Shown piece by piece: positions 1 to 5,155 of a stretch of 6,976 nt of DNA (positions are counted from its first letter, which is position 1; the number at the start of each line of letters is the position of its first letter). Made by a program: the position numbers and the translations under genes. The notes below the pieces were generated by a model, which saw only the letters and a program-made list of their open reading frames with translations, made no database searches and was not told where the DNA came from. The stretch is from Chloroflexota bacterium (GTDB lineage Bacteria > Chloroflexota > Dehalococcoidia > SM23-28-2 > RBG-16-64-32). The DNA lies in NCBI GenBank assembly GCA_016190405.1, contig JACPQO010000191.1, positions 1-6,976 of the forward strand. Reading direction: 5' to 3'.

Positions 1-1
1 C

Positions 2-622
2 CCCGACGCCCTGTTCTTCGACCGGCCCATCAGCGTCGAGGATGTGCTCGATTCGCCGCTGGTGGTGGACCCGCTGCACTTGCTGGAGATCGTGATGCCC
101 TGCACCGGCGGCGCCGCCCTGGTGGTCGTCTCGCCGCAGCGCGCCCGGGAGGCGGCCCAGCCGCCGGCCTGGCTGCTCGGCGCCGGCGAGTACTCCACCG
201 GGATGATGCTATCGCAGGCCCCCAGCCTCACCACCTCGCCCATCGCCGTCTCGGCCCCCAAAGCGTTCCAGATGGCCGGGGTGACGCCCGCGGACATCGA
301 CCTGGTCTCCGTATACGACTGCTACACCATCACGGTGCTGGTCACCCTGGAGGACGCCGGCTTCTGCCCCAAGGGCCGCGGCGGGCCCTTCGTGGAAGAG
401 CACGACCTCACCTATACGGGCGACCTGCCCCTGAACACCCACGGCGGCCAGCTCTCCTTCGGGCAGCCCGGCCTGGCCGGCGGCATGTCCCACGTTACCG
501 AGGCGGTCCGCCAGCTTCAGGGCCGCGCCGGCGCCCGCCAGCTCAAGCACTGCGAGCTGGCTTTCGTCAACGGCAACGGCGGCATCATGAGCGAGCAGGC
601 ATCGCTGGTACTGGGGAGATGA
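2..622 (+). CDS. SCP2/Ltp2-type thiolase-fold protein, 3' part (partial)
   Basis: The reading frame is open from the window edge, so the N-terminal half, including the nucleophilic Cys region of classical thiolases, lies outside. About 206 residues are visible. Family landmarks in order are PLHLLE, PCTGGAALVV, a YDCYT segment (314-328), GFCPKGRGGPF, and LNTHGGQLSFGQPGLAGG near the end. These match the SCP2-thiolase/acetyl-CoA acetyltransferase-like family that works on acyl-CoAs with a DUF35 partner. Two classical thiolase positions are changed: the usual G-H-P reads G-Q-P (461-469), and the C-terminal Cys-x-Gly is replaced by NGNGG (569-583). With the YDCYT tyrosines, this suggests an Ltp2-like retro-aldolase or another non-thiolytic C-C reaction rather than classical thiolysis; that is inference. 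The last 48 nt are repeated downstream at 737-784. The DUF35 gene that follows is the probable partner. Substrate unknown. Confidence 0.9.
   Translation, partial: PDALFFDRPISVEDVLDSPLVVDPLHLLEIVMPCTGGAALVVVSPQRAREAAQPPAWLLGAGEYSTGMMLSQAPSLTTSPIAVSAPKAFQMAGVTPADIDLVSVYDCYTITVLVTLEDAGFCPKGRGGPFVEEHDLTYTGDLPLNTHGGQLSFGQPGLAGGMSHVTEAVRQLQGRAGARQLKHCELAFVNGNGGIMSEQASLVLGR
569..616 (+). repeat. 48-bp direct repeat, copy 1 (thiolase 3' end)
   Basis: This stretch encodes the last residues of the thiolase-like protein (NGNGGIMSEQASLVLG). It matches 737-784 at 47 of 48 positions; the only difference is A at 601 against C at 769, a silent GCA/GCC change. Copy 1 continues into AGA-TGA and closes the gene. 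Confidence 0.95.
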
Positions 623-672
623 GGATGCAGGCCGGTTTCGCGTTCAGCGGCCGGGGTGAAGGGGACCACCCA

Positions 673-724
673 CCGCGCACTGAAGTGCGCGGCTTGAAGG
701 GGAGCCGCCGACTTCAGTCGGCGG
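673..724. repeat. Inverted pair of palindromic REP-like hairpins
   Basis: Two perfect 8-bp hairpins lie 12 nt apart: CCGCGCAC-TGAA-GTGCGCGG (673-692) and CCGCCGAC-TTCA-GTCGGCGG (705-724). Read on the minus strand, the second becomes a stem around ACTGAAGT followed by GGCT, like the first. They are therefore two members of one repeat family in opposite orientation, an arrangement like BIMEs built from REP elements. The stem bases differ but are compensated, and the loop core is conserved. A nonamer TGAAGGGGA occurs at 657-665 and again at 695-703 around the first hairpin. There is no T-tract, so a rho-independent terminator is unlikely, though the hairpins could protect or attenuate mRNA. Confidence 0.85.
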
Positions 725-736
725 GGTTGGAACAAG

Positions 737-784
737 AACGGCAACGGCGGCATCATGAGCGAGCAGGCCTCGCTGGTACTGGGG
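737..784 (+). repeat. 48-bp direct repeat, copy 2 (detached thiolase tail)
   Basis: This copy of the thiolase gene end lies 168 nt downstream of copy 1, beyond the palindrome pair. In frame it reads NGNGGIMSEQASLVLG-V-stop (TAG 788-790). It is not attached to a coding frame from upstream, so it is a relic. It may be the original gene end, with copy 1 created by a duplication when the palindromic unit arrived. Confidence 0.9.
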
Positions 785-790
785 GTGTAG

Positions 791-818
791 GAGACATGAG
801 ACAGGAGGGAGGAGACAC
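791..818. repeat. Heptamer tandem repeat, GAGACAN type
   Basis: Four consecutive 7-nt units occur: GAGACAT, GAGACAG, GAGGGAG, GAGACAC. The array begins directly after the TAG of the detached thiolase tail. Its units are close to the reverse complement of the ATGTCNN units at 841-868, so the two arrays form loosely inverted arms. A short imperfect stem can be drawn between 819-829 and 859-871. Confidence 0.75.
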
Positions 819-840
819 GCACAGATGGGAGGCGGGGATC

Positions 841-868
841 ATGTCCCATGTCGCATGTCCCATGTCTG
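841..868. repeat. Heptamer tandem repeat, ATGTCNN type
   Basis: Four 7-nt units occur: ATGTCCC, ATGTCGC, ATGTCCC, ATGTCTG. Because the period is not a multiple of three, the ATGs fall in all three frames just upstream of the DUF35 gene. They create spurious starts, such as an open frame from 848, that should not be called as genes. Confidence 0.85.
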
Positions 869-887
869 TGCCCACTGAGATCAGGTC

Positions 888-1340
888 ATGACCACAAGCG
901 ACAGACCGCCGGAACCAGCCGAGTACCGCAAGCCCCTGCCCCAGCCCTCGCCCGTCTCCCGCCCCTTCTGGGACGGGACCAAGGACCACGAACTGCGCCT
1001 CCAGCGCTGCCGCGATTGCGGCCAGCACATCTTCTATCCCCGCAGCATCTGCCCCTTCTGCCTCTCGGAGCACCTGGAGTGGGTGGTGGCCAGCGGCCGC
1101 GGCAAGGTCCATTCCTACACCGTCGTGCGTCGGGCCATGAACCCCGCCTTCCAGGACGACGTACCGTACCTTCTGGCCATCGTCGAACTGGACGAAGGCC
1201 CGCGCCTGACCACCAACATCGTCAACTGCCCCCCCGACGAGGCGCGGGTGGACATGCCCGTCCAGGCCGCTTACGATGACGTTACCCCCGATATCACGCT
1301 CCTGAAGTTCGAACCCCTGTTGGGGCCAGAGGCGAATTGA
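888..1340 (+). CDS. DUF35 / zinc-ribbon OB-fold acyl-CoA-associated protein
   Basis: The 150-residue protein has the two-part DUF35 architecture. An N-terminal helix region (PFWDGTKDHELRLQRC) leads into a rubredoxin-like zinc ribbon with Cys41, Cys44, Cys55 and Cys58 (CRDCG and CPFC). An OB-fold of about residues 65-140 follows (GKVHSYTVVRR, YLLAIVELDEG, a typical PDITLLKFEP end). Known members bind and activate thiolase-fold partners such as Ltp2, or channel acyl-CoA between subunits. With the SCP2-type thiolase just upstream in the same orientation, a two-subunit enzyme is likely. All four zinc ligands are intact and the length is normal. The ATG at 888 is the best start by family alignment; its ribosome-binding site (CAGG, 882-885) is weak. 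It is separated from the thiolase by 265 nt of repeats, an unusually wide gap for this pair. Confidence 0.92.
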   Translation: MTTSDRPPEPAEYRKPLPQPSPVSRPFWDGTKDHELRLQRCRDCGQHIFYPRSICPFCLSEHLEWVVASGRGKVHSYTVVRRAMNPAFQDDVPYLLAIVELDEGPRLTTNIVNCPPDEARVDMPVQAAYDDVTPDITLLKFEPLLGPEAN

Positions 1341-1363
1341 GGAACATGGGGAGCGGCCAGGGT

Positions 1364-1391
1364 CTGGTTCCTGGTTCCTAGTTCCTGGTTC
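1364..1391. repeat. Heptamer tandem repeat, CTGGTTC type
   Basis: Four 7-nt units occur: CTGGTTC three times and CTAGTTC once. They sit in the 71-nt gap between the DUF35 stop and the bS22-like gene. One inverted unit, AGGAACA (1340-1346), overlaps the end of the DUF35 stop codon, again giving opposed arms. Confidence 0.85.
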
Positions 1392-1411
1392 CTGCCAGTC
1401 ACGGAGGTTGC

Positions 1412-1507
1412 ATGGGCTCTGTCGTAAAAAAGCGGCGCAAGAAGATCAGCAAGCACAAGCACCGCAAGATGCTGAAGAAGACCCGCTGGCAGCGCCGGCA
1501 CAAGTAG
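1412..1507 (+). CDS. bS22-like small ribosomal protein (AURKAIP1/COX24 domain)
   Basis: This 31-codon gene begins MGSVVKKRRKKISKHKHRK and ends RWQRRHK. Almost half of its residues are Lys or Arg. The pattern MGSV-x-KKRRK...KH-x-K-x-RK...TR-x-QRR is that of the very short AURKAIP1/COX24-domain proteins, known as bS22 in the mycobacterial 30S ribosome and related to mitochondrial mS38. It should bind rRNA in the small subunit. A strong GGAGG (1403-1407) stands 4 nt before the ATG, and the stop is TAG at 1505-1507. It is first in a run of same-strand genes leading to proA. It is easily missed because of its size, and the longer open frame from 1408 in another phase is a shadow. Confidence 0.88.
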   Translation: MGSVVKKRRKKISKHKHRKMLKKTRWQRRHK

Positions 1508-1558
1508 GGGTCGTCCGCCAACGACCGTGCGCAGGCCAGCCGGGCATCGAGACCCGAT

Positions 1559-1837
1559 ATGCTCAGGCGAATACGCAGCGCAGTCCGCAGGGAACGAGAA
1601 CCCGACCCCCTGGTGAAGGTGGCCGGCATGCCCACCCGCCACGAGGCCGAGACCTGCCTGGAGACCCTCCAGGCCCGCGGCATCTACGCCGAGCTGCGCG
1701 AGGACGCCATGGGCGCCTTCGAGCTGTGGGCGCAGGCCAGCGTGGAGCCCCTGGCCCGCCTCATCCTGGGCCTCTCCGGCCGCAGCGTCATCCGCGTGGC
1801 GCGGCGGAAGGGTGACGCCCCGGAGGGGAAACGATGA
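1559..1837 (+). CDS. Small DUF2007-like protein
   Basis: The 92-residue protein has a basic N-terminus (RRIRSAVRRERE), then PLVKVAGMPTRHEAETCLETLQARGIYAELRED, and a basic tail. The pattern of a short beta strand, then a helix with an EAE-x2-x2-L-x2-x-GI-type motif, then a second strand resembles DUF2007 'putative signal transducing' proteins. These are ferredoxin-like folds with no settled function. No membrane segment or catalytic motif is visible. It begins 51 nt after the bS22-like gene and is probably co-transcribed with it. The ATG at 1559 has only a weak ribosome-binding site, so the start is uncertain. Its stop is TGA 1835-1837, overlapped by an ATG (1834-1836) preceded by GGAGGGG, which implies a coupled gene once started there. 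The family assignment is tentative; that it is a real gene is more secure. Confidence 0.6.
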   Translation: MLRRIRSAVRREREPDPLVKVAGMPTRHEAETCLETLQARGIYAELREDAMGAFELWAQASVEPLARLILGLSGRSVIRVARRKGDAPEGKR

Positions 1838-1863
1838 CTAGAGAGAGGAAGCTAGGAAGTTGA
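1822..1863 (+). promoter_or_regulatory. Strong RBS plus 9-codon minigene at the cassette joint (possible old proA start)
   Basis: GGAGGGG (1822-1828) lies 5 nt before ATG 1834-1836, ideal spacing. That ATG opens only nine codons (M-T-R-E-R-K-L-G-S) before TGA 1861-1863, which overlaps the TTG start of the ATPase gene as TTGA (1860-1863). A site this strong serving a nine-residue peptide is odd. It looks like the former start of the next gene in the operon, now acting as a coupling leader for the ATPase. Seen: the motifs and overlaps. Inferred: the history and the coupling. Confidence 0.6.
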
Positions 1864-3161
1864 TTACGCGCGTCCACATCAAGGGATATAAGTCTCTGAG
1901 GGACGCAGAGATTTCGTTTCACCCCCTGACCGTCATATCGGGGCCGAACGCTGCGGGAAAGAGCAACCTGCTGGACGCTCTTGGCCTGCTCAGTCGCGTT
2001 GTCACCAGACGCAGTCTGAAGGAAGCATTTGAGGAGCACCGAGGCCTTCCACTCGAGGCCTTCACAATCGATCGCAGCCTAAACGATCTGATATCCCATG
2101 GGAAAGCGGAATTCGAGATGGAGGTGGACGTAGAGCTGTCGCCGTCTGTTGTCAAGGAAACTGAAGAGCTTGTCCAAAAGATGCGGGAGAGCCTCCCTCA
2201 GAGCACGCCATCTGCTCCCAGTCGCCGACTGATTCTTGAAAAGTACCTTAGATATGGCATCCGCCTCCGCATTATGACCGACTCAGGACTTCTACAGGTC
2301 GTGGGTGAGCGCCTCAGTGCCATCAACCGACTGGGCGCAGAGAAGCAGTCGCGAAAGCCGTTCATCGAAACGAAGGATAAGGACAACCGAATTCACCTGC
2401 GCATGGAGAGGCAGGGACATCCGACGTACCATGATATCGGCCTTGACCACGCAATAGCGTCCATGCCCCTTTACGCTCCTCACCATCCGCACATTGCCGC
2501 ATTTAAGGAAGAGCTGTCTCGCTGGCGATTCTACTACCTCGAACCGAAGACGATGCGCGTCGAAAGCGGCCTGAAGGTAGCAGACACCCTGGGGCCCTAT
2601 GGAAGCGACCTAGCCGCCTTCTATAACACCCTCCGGAGTCGGGAGCCCAGACAGTTTGACGCGTTAAATCACACCCTACGAGAGGTACTACCGGCAGTGA
2701 AAGGTGTGGACGTAGAGCGAACCACGATGGGTCTGCTGCGGCTCAATGTGCTCGAGGACGGCACGACGTATTCGGCGGGGGTAATTTCTGAAGGGACGCT
2801 GAGAGTGCTGGGCCTCTTGGCTATCACAAATGCTCTTTCGCCCCTCACCGTGGTCGGTTACGAGGAGCCTGAGAACGGAGTGCACCCTCGAAGGCTAAAG
2901 CTGATTGCCGAGCTCTTCAAGAACGCGGCGGTCAGGGGGAACTGCCAATATGTCATCAACACCCACTCACCTATTCTGCCTGAGTTCTTTGCTCCAGAGA
3001 ACCTCGTCCTTTGCACTCGCGAGGATGGCTCGACCAAGTTCAGCCAATATAAGCTCGGCCCGTTGTTTATGCGCCCGGAGGTTGAAAGAGTACTAGCGCA
3101 GGGAGAACCGGAGGAGACATCTATCGCCGAAAAGCTCCTCCGTGGCGACTTCGGTGGCTAG
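1860..3161 (+). CDS. ABC/SMC-type AAA ATPase (AAA_21/OLD/AriA-like), putative defence protein
   Basis: The 433-residue protein is a RecF/SMC-type ABC ATPase. The N-terminus MITRVHIKGYKSLRDAEISF is the usual first strand of this group. Walker A is GPNAAGKSN (28-36), the signature-like segment is SEGTLR (310-315), Walker B is VVGYEEPENGVHP (331-343), and the switch His is in NTHSPIL (367-373). Residues about 85-225 form a charged helical insertion between the ATPase halves, as in OLD-like and AriA-like proteins. The full ATPase ends near residue 400, followed by a short acidic tail with no TOPRIM domain, so any nuclease activity must be supplied by a partner. The TTG start is supported by AGGAAG (1846-1851), 8 nt upstream, and by the family N-terminus. 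Its 3' end overlaps the next gene. Likely role: nucleotide-dependent sensor of a two-gene defence module; this is inference, and a DNA-repair-type role is possible. Confidence 0.88.
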   Translation: MITRVHIKGYKSLRDAEISFHPLTVISGPNAAGKSNLLDALGLLSRVVTRRSLKEAFEEHRGLPLEAFTIDRSLNDLISHGKAEFEMEVDVELSPSVVKETEELVQKMRESLPQSTPSAPSRRLILEKYLRYGIRLRIMTDSGLLQVVGERLSAINRLGAEKQSRKPFIETKDKDNRIHLRMERQGHPTYHDIGLDHAIASMPLYAPHHPHIAAFKEELSRWRFYYLEPKTMRVESGLKVADTLGPYGSDLAAFYNTLRSREPRQFDALNHTLREVLPAVKGVDVERTTMGLLRLNVLEDGTTYSAGVISEGTLRVLGLLAITNALSPLTVVGYEEPENGVHPRRLKLIAELFKNAAVRGNCQYVINTHSPILPEFFAPENLVLCTREDGSTKFSQYKLGPLFMRPEVERVLAQGEPEETSIAEKLLRGDFGG

Positions 3162-3777
3162 CCTCTCGCTTGCCCTCTTCTTGGAGGACATTGGACAGAT
3201 GAGGTTCGTGAATAGCCTCATCAAGCGCGTCGCCACCGAACACAGTCCACCGTTAGACGTTGAGGCGGTGACCCGAAATGCGACGGGGGGCAAGGCGCGC
3301 GTTGTTGCGGAGCTCAGGCGGTACCTTCGCGACTTGATTCTGGGTGAGGACGTTCCGGACATACTCGTCATCGCTGTGGACTGTGATTGCCAGAGCAGAA
3401 CTCGACTGGCTCGAGCACTCACGCAGCTGGTAAACGAGGCGTCGGTTGCATCTTGCCTCGTACTTGGTTTGCCTGAACCTCACGTAGAGCGTTGGTACCT
3501 CGCGGACCAGGCGGCGATTCAGCGGGTCACGCGCGCTCCCGGCATGCCGGCGTTGCCTCCCCCTCGATGCCGTAAGGACCTCTTCAAGAGAGCTCTCTCG
3601 GACGCCTTCGCGGCCGGCGGATTATATCCTCCCCTTGGTGGGATAGAATATGCGGAGGAGATTGTCAGGGAGATGGATTTAGCGGTGGCCGCAGCAAGCG
3701 ACTCGTCCCTCAATGCCTTTGTCGGCGGCCTAAGGAGCTGCTTTCAGCGTTCACTCGCTCAGCAGGAGTCGCCGTGA
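3142..3777 (+). CDS. TOPRIM-like / DUF4276-like candidate effector protein
   Basis: This is a 211-residue protein whose name I do not recognise with certainty. Strand 1 (ASLSLALFLED) ends in an acidic residue, Glu15. Later a hydrophobic strand ends in DxD (ILVIAVDCDC, Asp80 and Asp82). A PEPHVERWYLAD segment (111-122) follows, with Glu116 and Trp118. One acidic residue after strand 1 plus DxD after a later strand is the layout of TOPRIM folds, and a 'P-x-x-E-x-WYL' helix recalls the small TOPRIM-like partners of AAA ATPases (DUF4276, RloB, DUF4435 types). The start is uncertain: GTG 3142 gives a 20-nt overlap with the ATPase gene, and GTG 3154 gives 8 nt and fits the first strand better. The stop TGA 3775-3777 overlaps the GTG of proA. 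Probable job: nuclease-type effector released or controlled by the ATPase (inference). Confidence 0.7.
   Translation: MATSVASLSLALFLEDIGQMRFVNSLIKRVATEHSPPLDVEAVTRNATGGKARVVAELRRYLRDLILGEDVPDILVIAVDCDCQSRTRLARALTQLVNEASVASCLVLGLPEPHVERWYLADQAAIQRVTRAPGMPALPPPRCRKDLFKRALSDAFAAGGLYPPLGGIEYAEEIVREMDLAVAAASDSSLNAFVGGLRSCFQRSLAQQESP
3764..3777 (+). promoter_or_regulatory. proA ribosome-binding site and GTGA start/stop overlap
   Basis: AGGAG (3764-3768), inside the last codons of the TOPRIM-like gene, lies 5 nt before GTG 3774. The sequence GTGA (3774-3777) contains both the proA start and the stop of the upstream gene, the classic layout for translational coupling. The site fixes the start of proA. 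Confidence 0.8.
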
Positions 3778-5054
3778 CCACCACGGCATCCGGCCTCCAC
3801 GCCCTCGGCGCGGCCGCCCGCCAGGCGGCGCGACAGCTCGCCCGCGCCTCCACCGACGCCAAGAACCGCGGCCTGCGCGACATCGCCGACGCTCTGCTGG
3901 AGCGCGAAGGGGACGTCCTGCGCGCCAACCAGCACGACGTCCAGGGCGGCCGCCAGGCCGGTCTCTCCGATGCCGTCCTCGACCGCCTCCTCCTCACCCA
4001 CGAGCGGCTGGAGGCCATCGCCGCCGACGTCCGCCAGGTGGCGCTGCTGCCCGACCCCATCGGCGAGATGCTCGACATGCGCACTTTGCCCAACGGCCTC
4101 CAGGTGGGCCGCCGGCGCGTGCCCCTGGGCGTCATCGGCGCCATCTACGAGAGCCGGCCCAACGTCACCGTGGACATCGCCTCCCTCTGCCTGAAGTCAG
4201 GCAACGCCTGCGTCCTGCGCGGCGGCAAGGAGGCCCTGAACTCCAACCGCGCCCTGGCCGCCGCCGTCCGCCAGGCCATCGCCGCCGCGGGCCTGCCCCA
4301 GGACGCCGTCCAGTTCATCGATAACCCGGACCGGGCCCTGGTGGGCGAGCTGCTGAAGATGCGGGACGCCATCGACCTCATGGTCCCCCGCGGCGGCGCC
4401 GACCTCATCCGCTACGTGGCAGAGAACGCCGCCATGCCCGTCCTGACCGGCGGCACCGGCGTCTGCCACACCTACGTGGACCGCGCCGCCGATATCGACA
4501 AGGCCGTGCCCGTGGTCCACAACGCCAAGACCCGCAAGTTCAGCATCTGCAACGCCCTGGACACCCTCCTCGTCCATCAGGAGATCGCCGGCCCCTTCCT
4601 GCCCGCCATGGGCCGCAGTTGGGCGGATGCCGGCGTCGAGATGCGCTGCGACGAGCCCTCCCTGCGCATCCTTAAGGCCGCCGAGATTCCGGATGTCAAG
4701 CTCCGTCCGGCCGCGCCGGACGACTTCGGCAAGGAGTTCCTGGCCCTCGTTGCCGCCGTGAAGGTCGTCGGCTCCCTGGACGAGGCGCTGGAGCACATCT
4801 ACCGCTACGGCACCGGCCATTCCGACGCCATCATCACGGAGGACTACTCGGCGGCCATGCGCTTCCTGGACGAGGTGGATACCGCCGTTTGCTACGTCAA
4901 CGCCAGCACCCAGTTCACCGACGGCGCCCAGTTCGGCCTGGGCGCCGAGATCATCGACTCCACGCAGAAGACCATCGCCCGCGGGCCCGTGGGCCTGCGC
5001 GAAATCACCACCTACAAATGGATCGTCCTGGGCAATGGCCAGACGAGGCCGTGA
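3774..5054 (+). CDS. proA: Glutamate-5-semialdehyde dehydrogenase (gamma-glutamyl phosphate reductase)
   Basis: The enzyme reduces gamma-glutamyl phosphate with NADPH to glutamate-5-semialdehyde, the second step of proline synthesis from glutamate, in the cytosol. The 426 residues are close to the usual length of about 415-420. Visible hallmarks are VPLGVIGAIYESRPNVTVD (116-134), the nucleotide-binding KSGNACVLRGGKEA (141-154), LMVPRGGADLI (202-212), HNAKTRKFSICNALDTLLVH (249-268) with catalytic Cys259, NASTQFTDGAQFGLGAEI (376-393) and the C-terminal GLREITTYKW. All catalytic parts are present. The usual partner proB is not in the window; upstream lie the bS22-like and DUF2007-like genes, with the accessory cassette wedged directly against the start. 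The present GTG start may replace an ancestral ATG lost at the insertion joint. Confidence 0.98.
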   Translation: MTTTASGLHALGAAARQAARQLARASTDAKNRGLRDIADALLEREGDVLRANQHDVQGGRQAGLSDAVLDRLLLTHERLEAIAADVRQVALLPDPIGEMLDMRTLPNGLQVGRRRVPLGVIGAIYESRPNVTVDIASLCLKSGNACVLRGGKEALNSNRALAAAVRQAIAAAGLPQDAVQFIDNPDRALVGELLKMRDAIDLMVPRGGADLIRYVAENAAMPVLTGGTGVCHTYVDRAADIDKAVPVVHNAKTRKFSICNALDTLLVHQEIAGPFLPAMGRSWADAGVEMRCDEPSLRILKAAEIPDVKLRPAAPDDFGKEFLALVAAVKVVGSLDEALEHIYRYGTGHSDAIITEDYSAAMRFLDEVDTAVCYVNASTQFTDGAQFGLGAEIIDSTQKTIARGPVGLREITTYKWIVLGNGQTRP

Positions 5055-5063
5055 GAAGGTTCC

Positions 5064-5084
5064 AGGAACACGGAACAAGGAACA
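5064..5084. repeat. Heptamer tandem repeat, AGGAACA type (left arm)
   Basis: Three 7-nt units occur: AGGAACA, CGGAACA, AGGAACA. They start 9 nt after the proA stop. Together with the array at 5104-5131 they make a 16-bp perfect inverted repeat (5072-5087 with 5117-5132), and alternatively a 9-bp stem (5079-5087 with 5103-5111). Confidence 0.85.
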
Positions 5085-5103
5085 AGGCCCCACAACCCGG
5101 CCC

Positions 5104-5131
5104 CTTGTTCCCGGTTCCTTGTTCCTTGTTC
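5104..5131. repeat. Heptamer tandem repeat, CTTGTTC type (right arm)
   Basis: Four 7-nt units occur: CTTGTTC three times and CCGGTTC once. They are the reverse complement of the left-arm units. The inverted pair could fold as a hairpin in the transcript after proA, but there is no following T-tract, so a classic intrinsic terminator is not supported. Confidence 0.85.
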
Positions 5132-5155
5132 CAGCCGACCGAAGGGAGGCGAATC

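Larger units (their letters stand above)
1838..3777 (+). other. Lower-GC two-gene accessory cassette inserted before proA
   Basis: The block holds the ATPase gene and the TOPRIM-like gene. Sampled 60-nt lines give about 57% G+C inside (2401-2460) against about 67% in proA (4321-4380). Codons such as ATA, TTA, AGA and CTA are commoner here than in flanking genes. The tetranucleotide TGAC occurs at both edges (1835-1838 and 3775-3778), each just after the first base of an ATG or GTG. No transposase, terminal inverted repeat, tRNA or integrase is visible. Entry by illegitimate recombination or passive capture is therefore more likely than an autonomous element. No promoter is apparent in the 22 nt ahead of the ATPase gene. 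Confidence 0.65.

Noticed and set aside
619..891. Open frame whose ATGA overlaps the thiolase stop region
   Set aside because: It runs through the palindrome pair, the relic thiolase tail and heptamer arrays, and its translation is low-complexity with no family features.
848..1279. Open frame overlapping the DUF35 gene in another phase
   Set aside because: Its start lies in an ATG-containing heptamer repeat and its product is Pro/Arg/Ala-rich, a typical high-GC shadow. The DUF35 frame has intact zinc ligands.
1838..3777. Insertion sequence or transposon carrying the ATPase pair
   Set aside because: No transposase or integrase and no terminal inverted repeats. The shared TGAC is only 4 nt and could be microhomology or the proA start sequence.
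4197..5093. Long minus-strand open frame (298 codons) opposite proA
   Set aside because: Its Gly/Val/Ala/Asp/His-rich translation mirrors proA codon bias in GC-rich DNA. No RBS or recognisable motif is present.
5104..5132. Heptamer arrays as a CRISPR array
   Set aside because: Units are 7 bp and directly abutting, with no spacers and no cas genes.
5072..5132. Rho-independent terminator after proA
   Set aside because: The stem is possible, but the loop is long (29 nt) and no T-run follows on either strand.
4889..5155. Upstream extension of the acidic protein frame into proA
   Set aside because: The extra residues are a Arg/Pro/His-rich proA shadow plus repeats; ATG 5156 has a well-spaced RBS.
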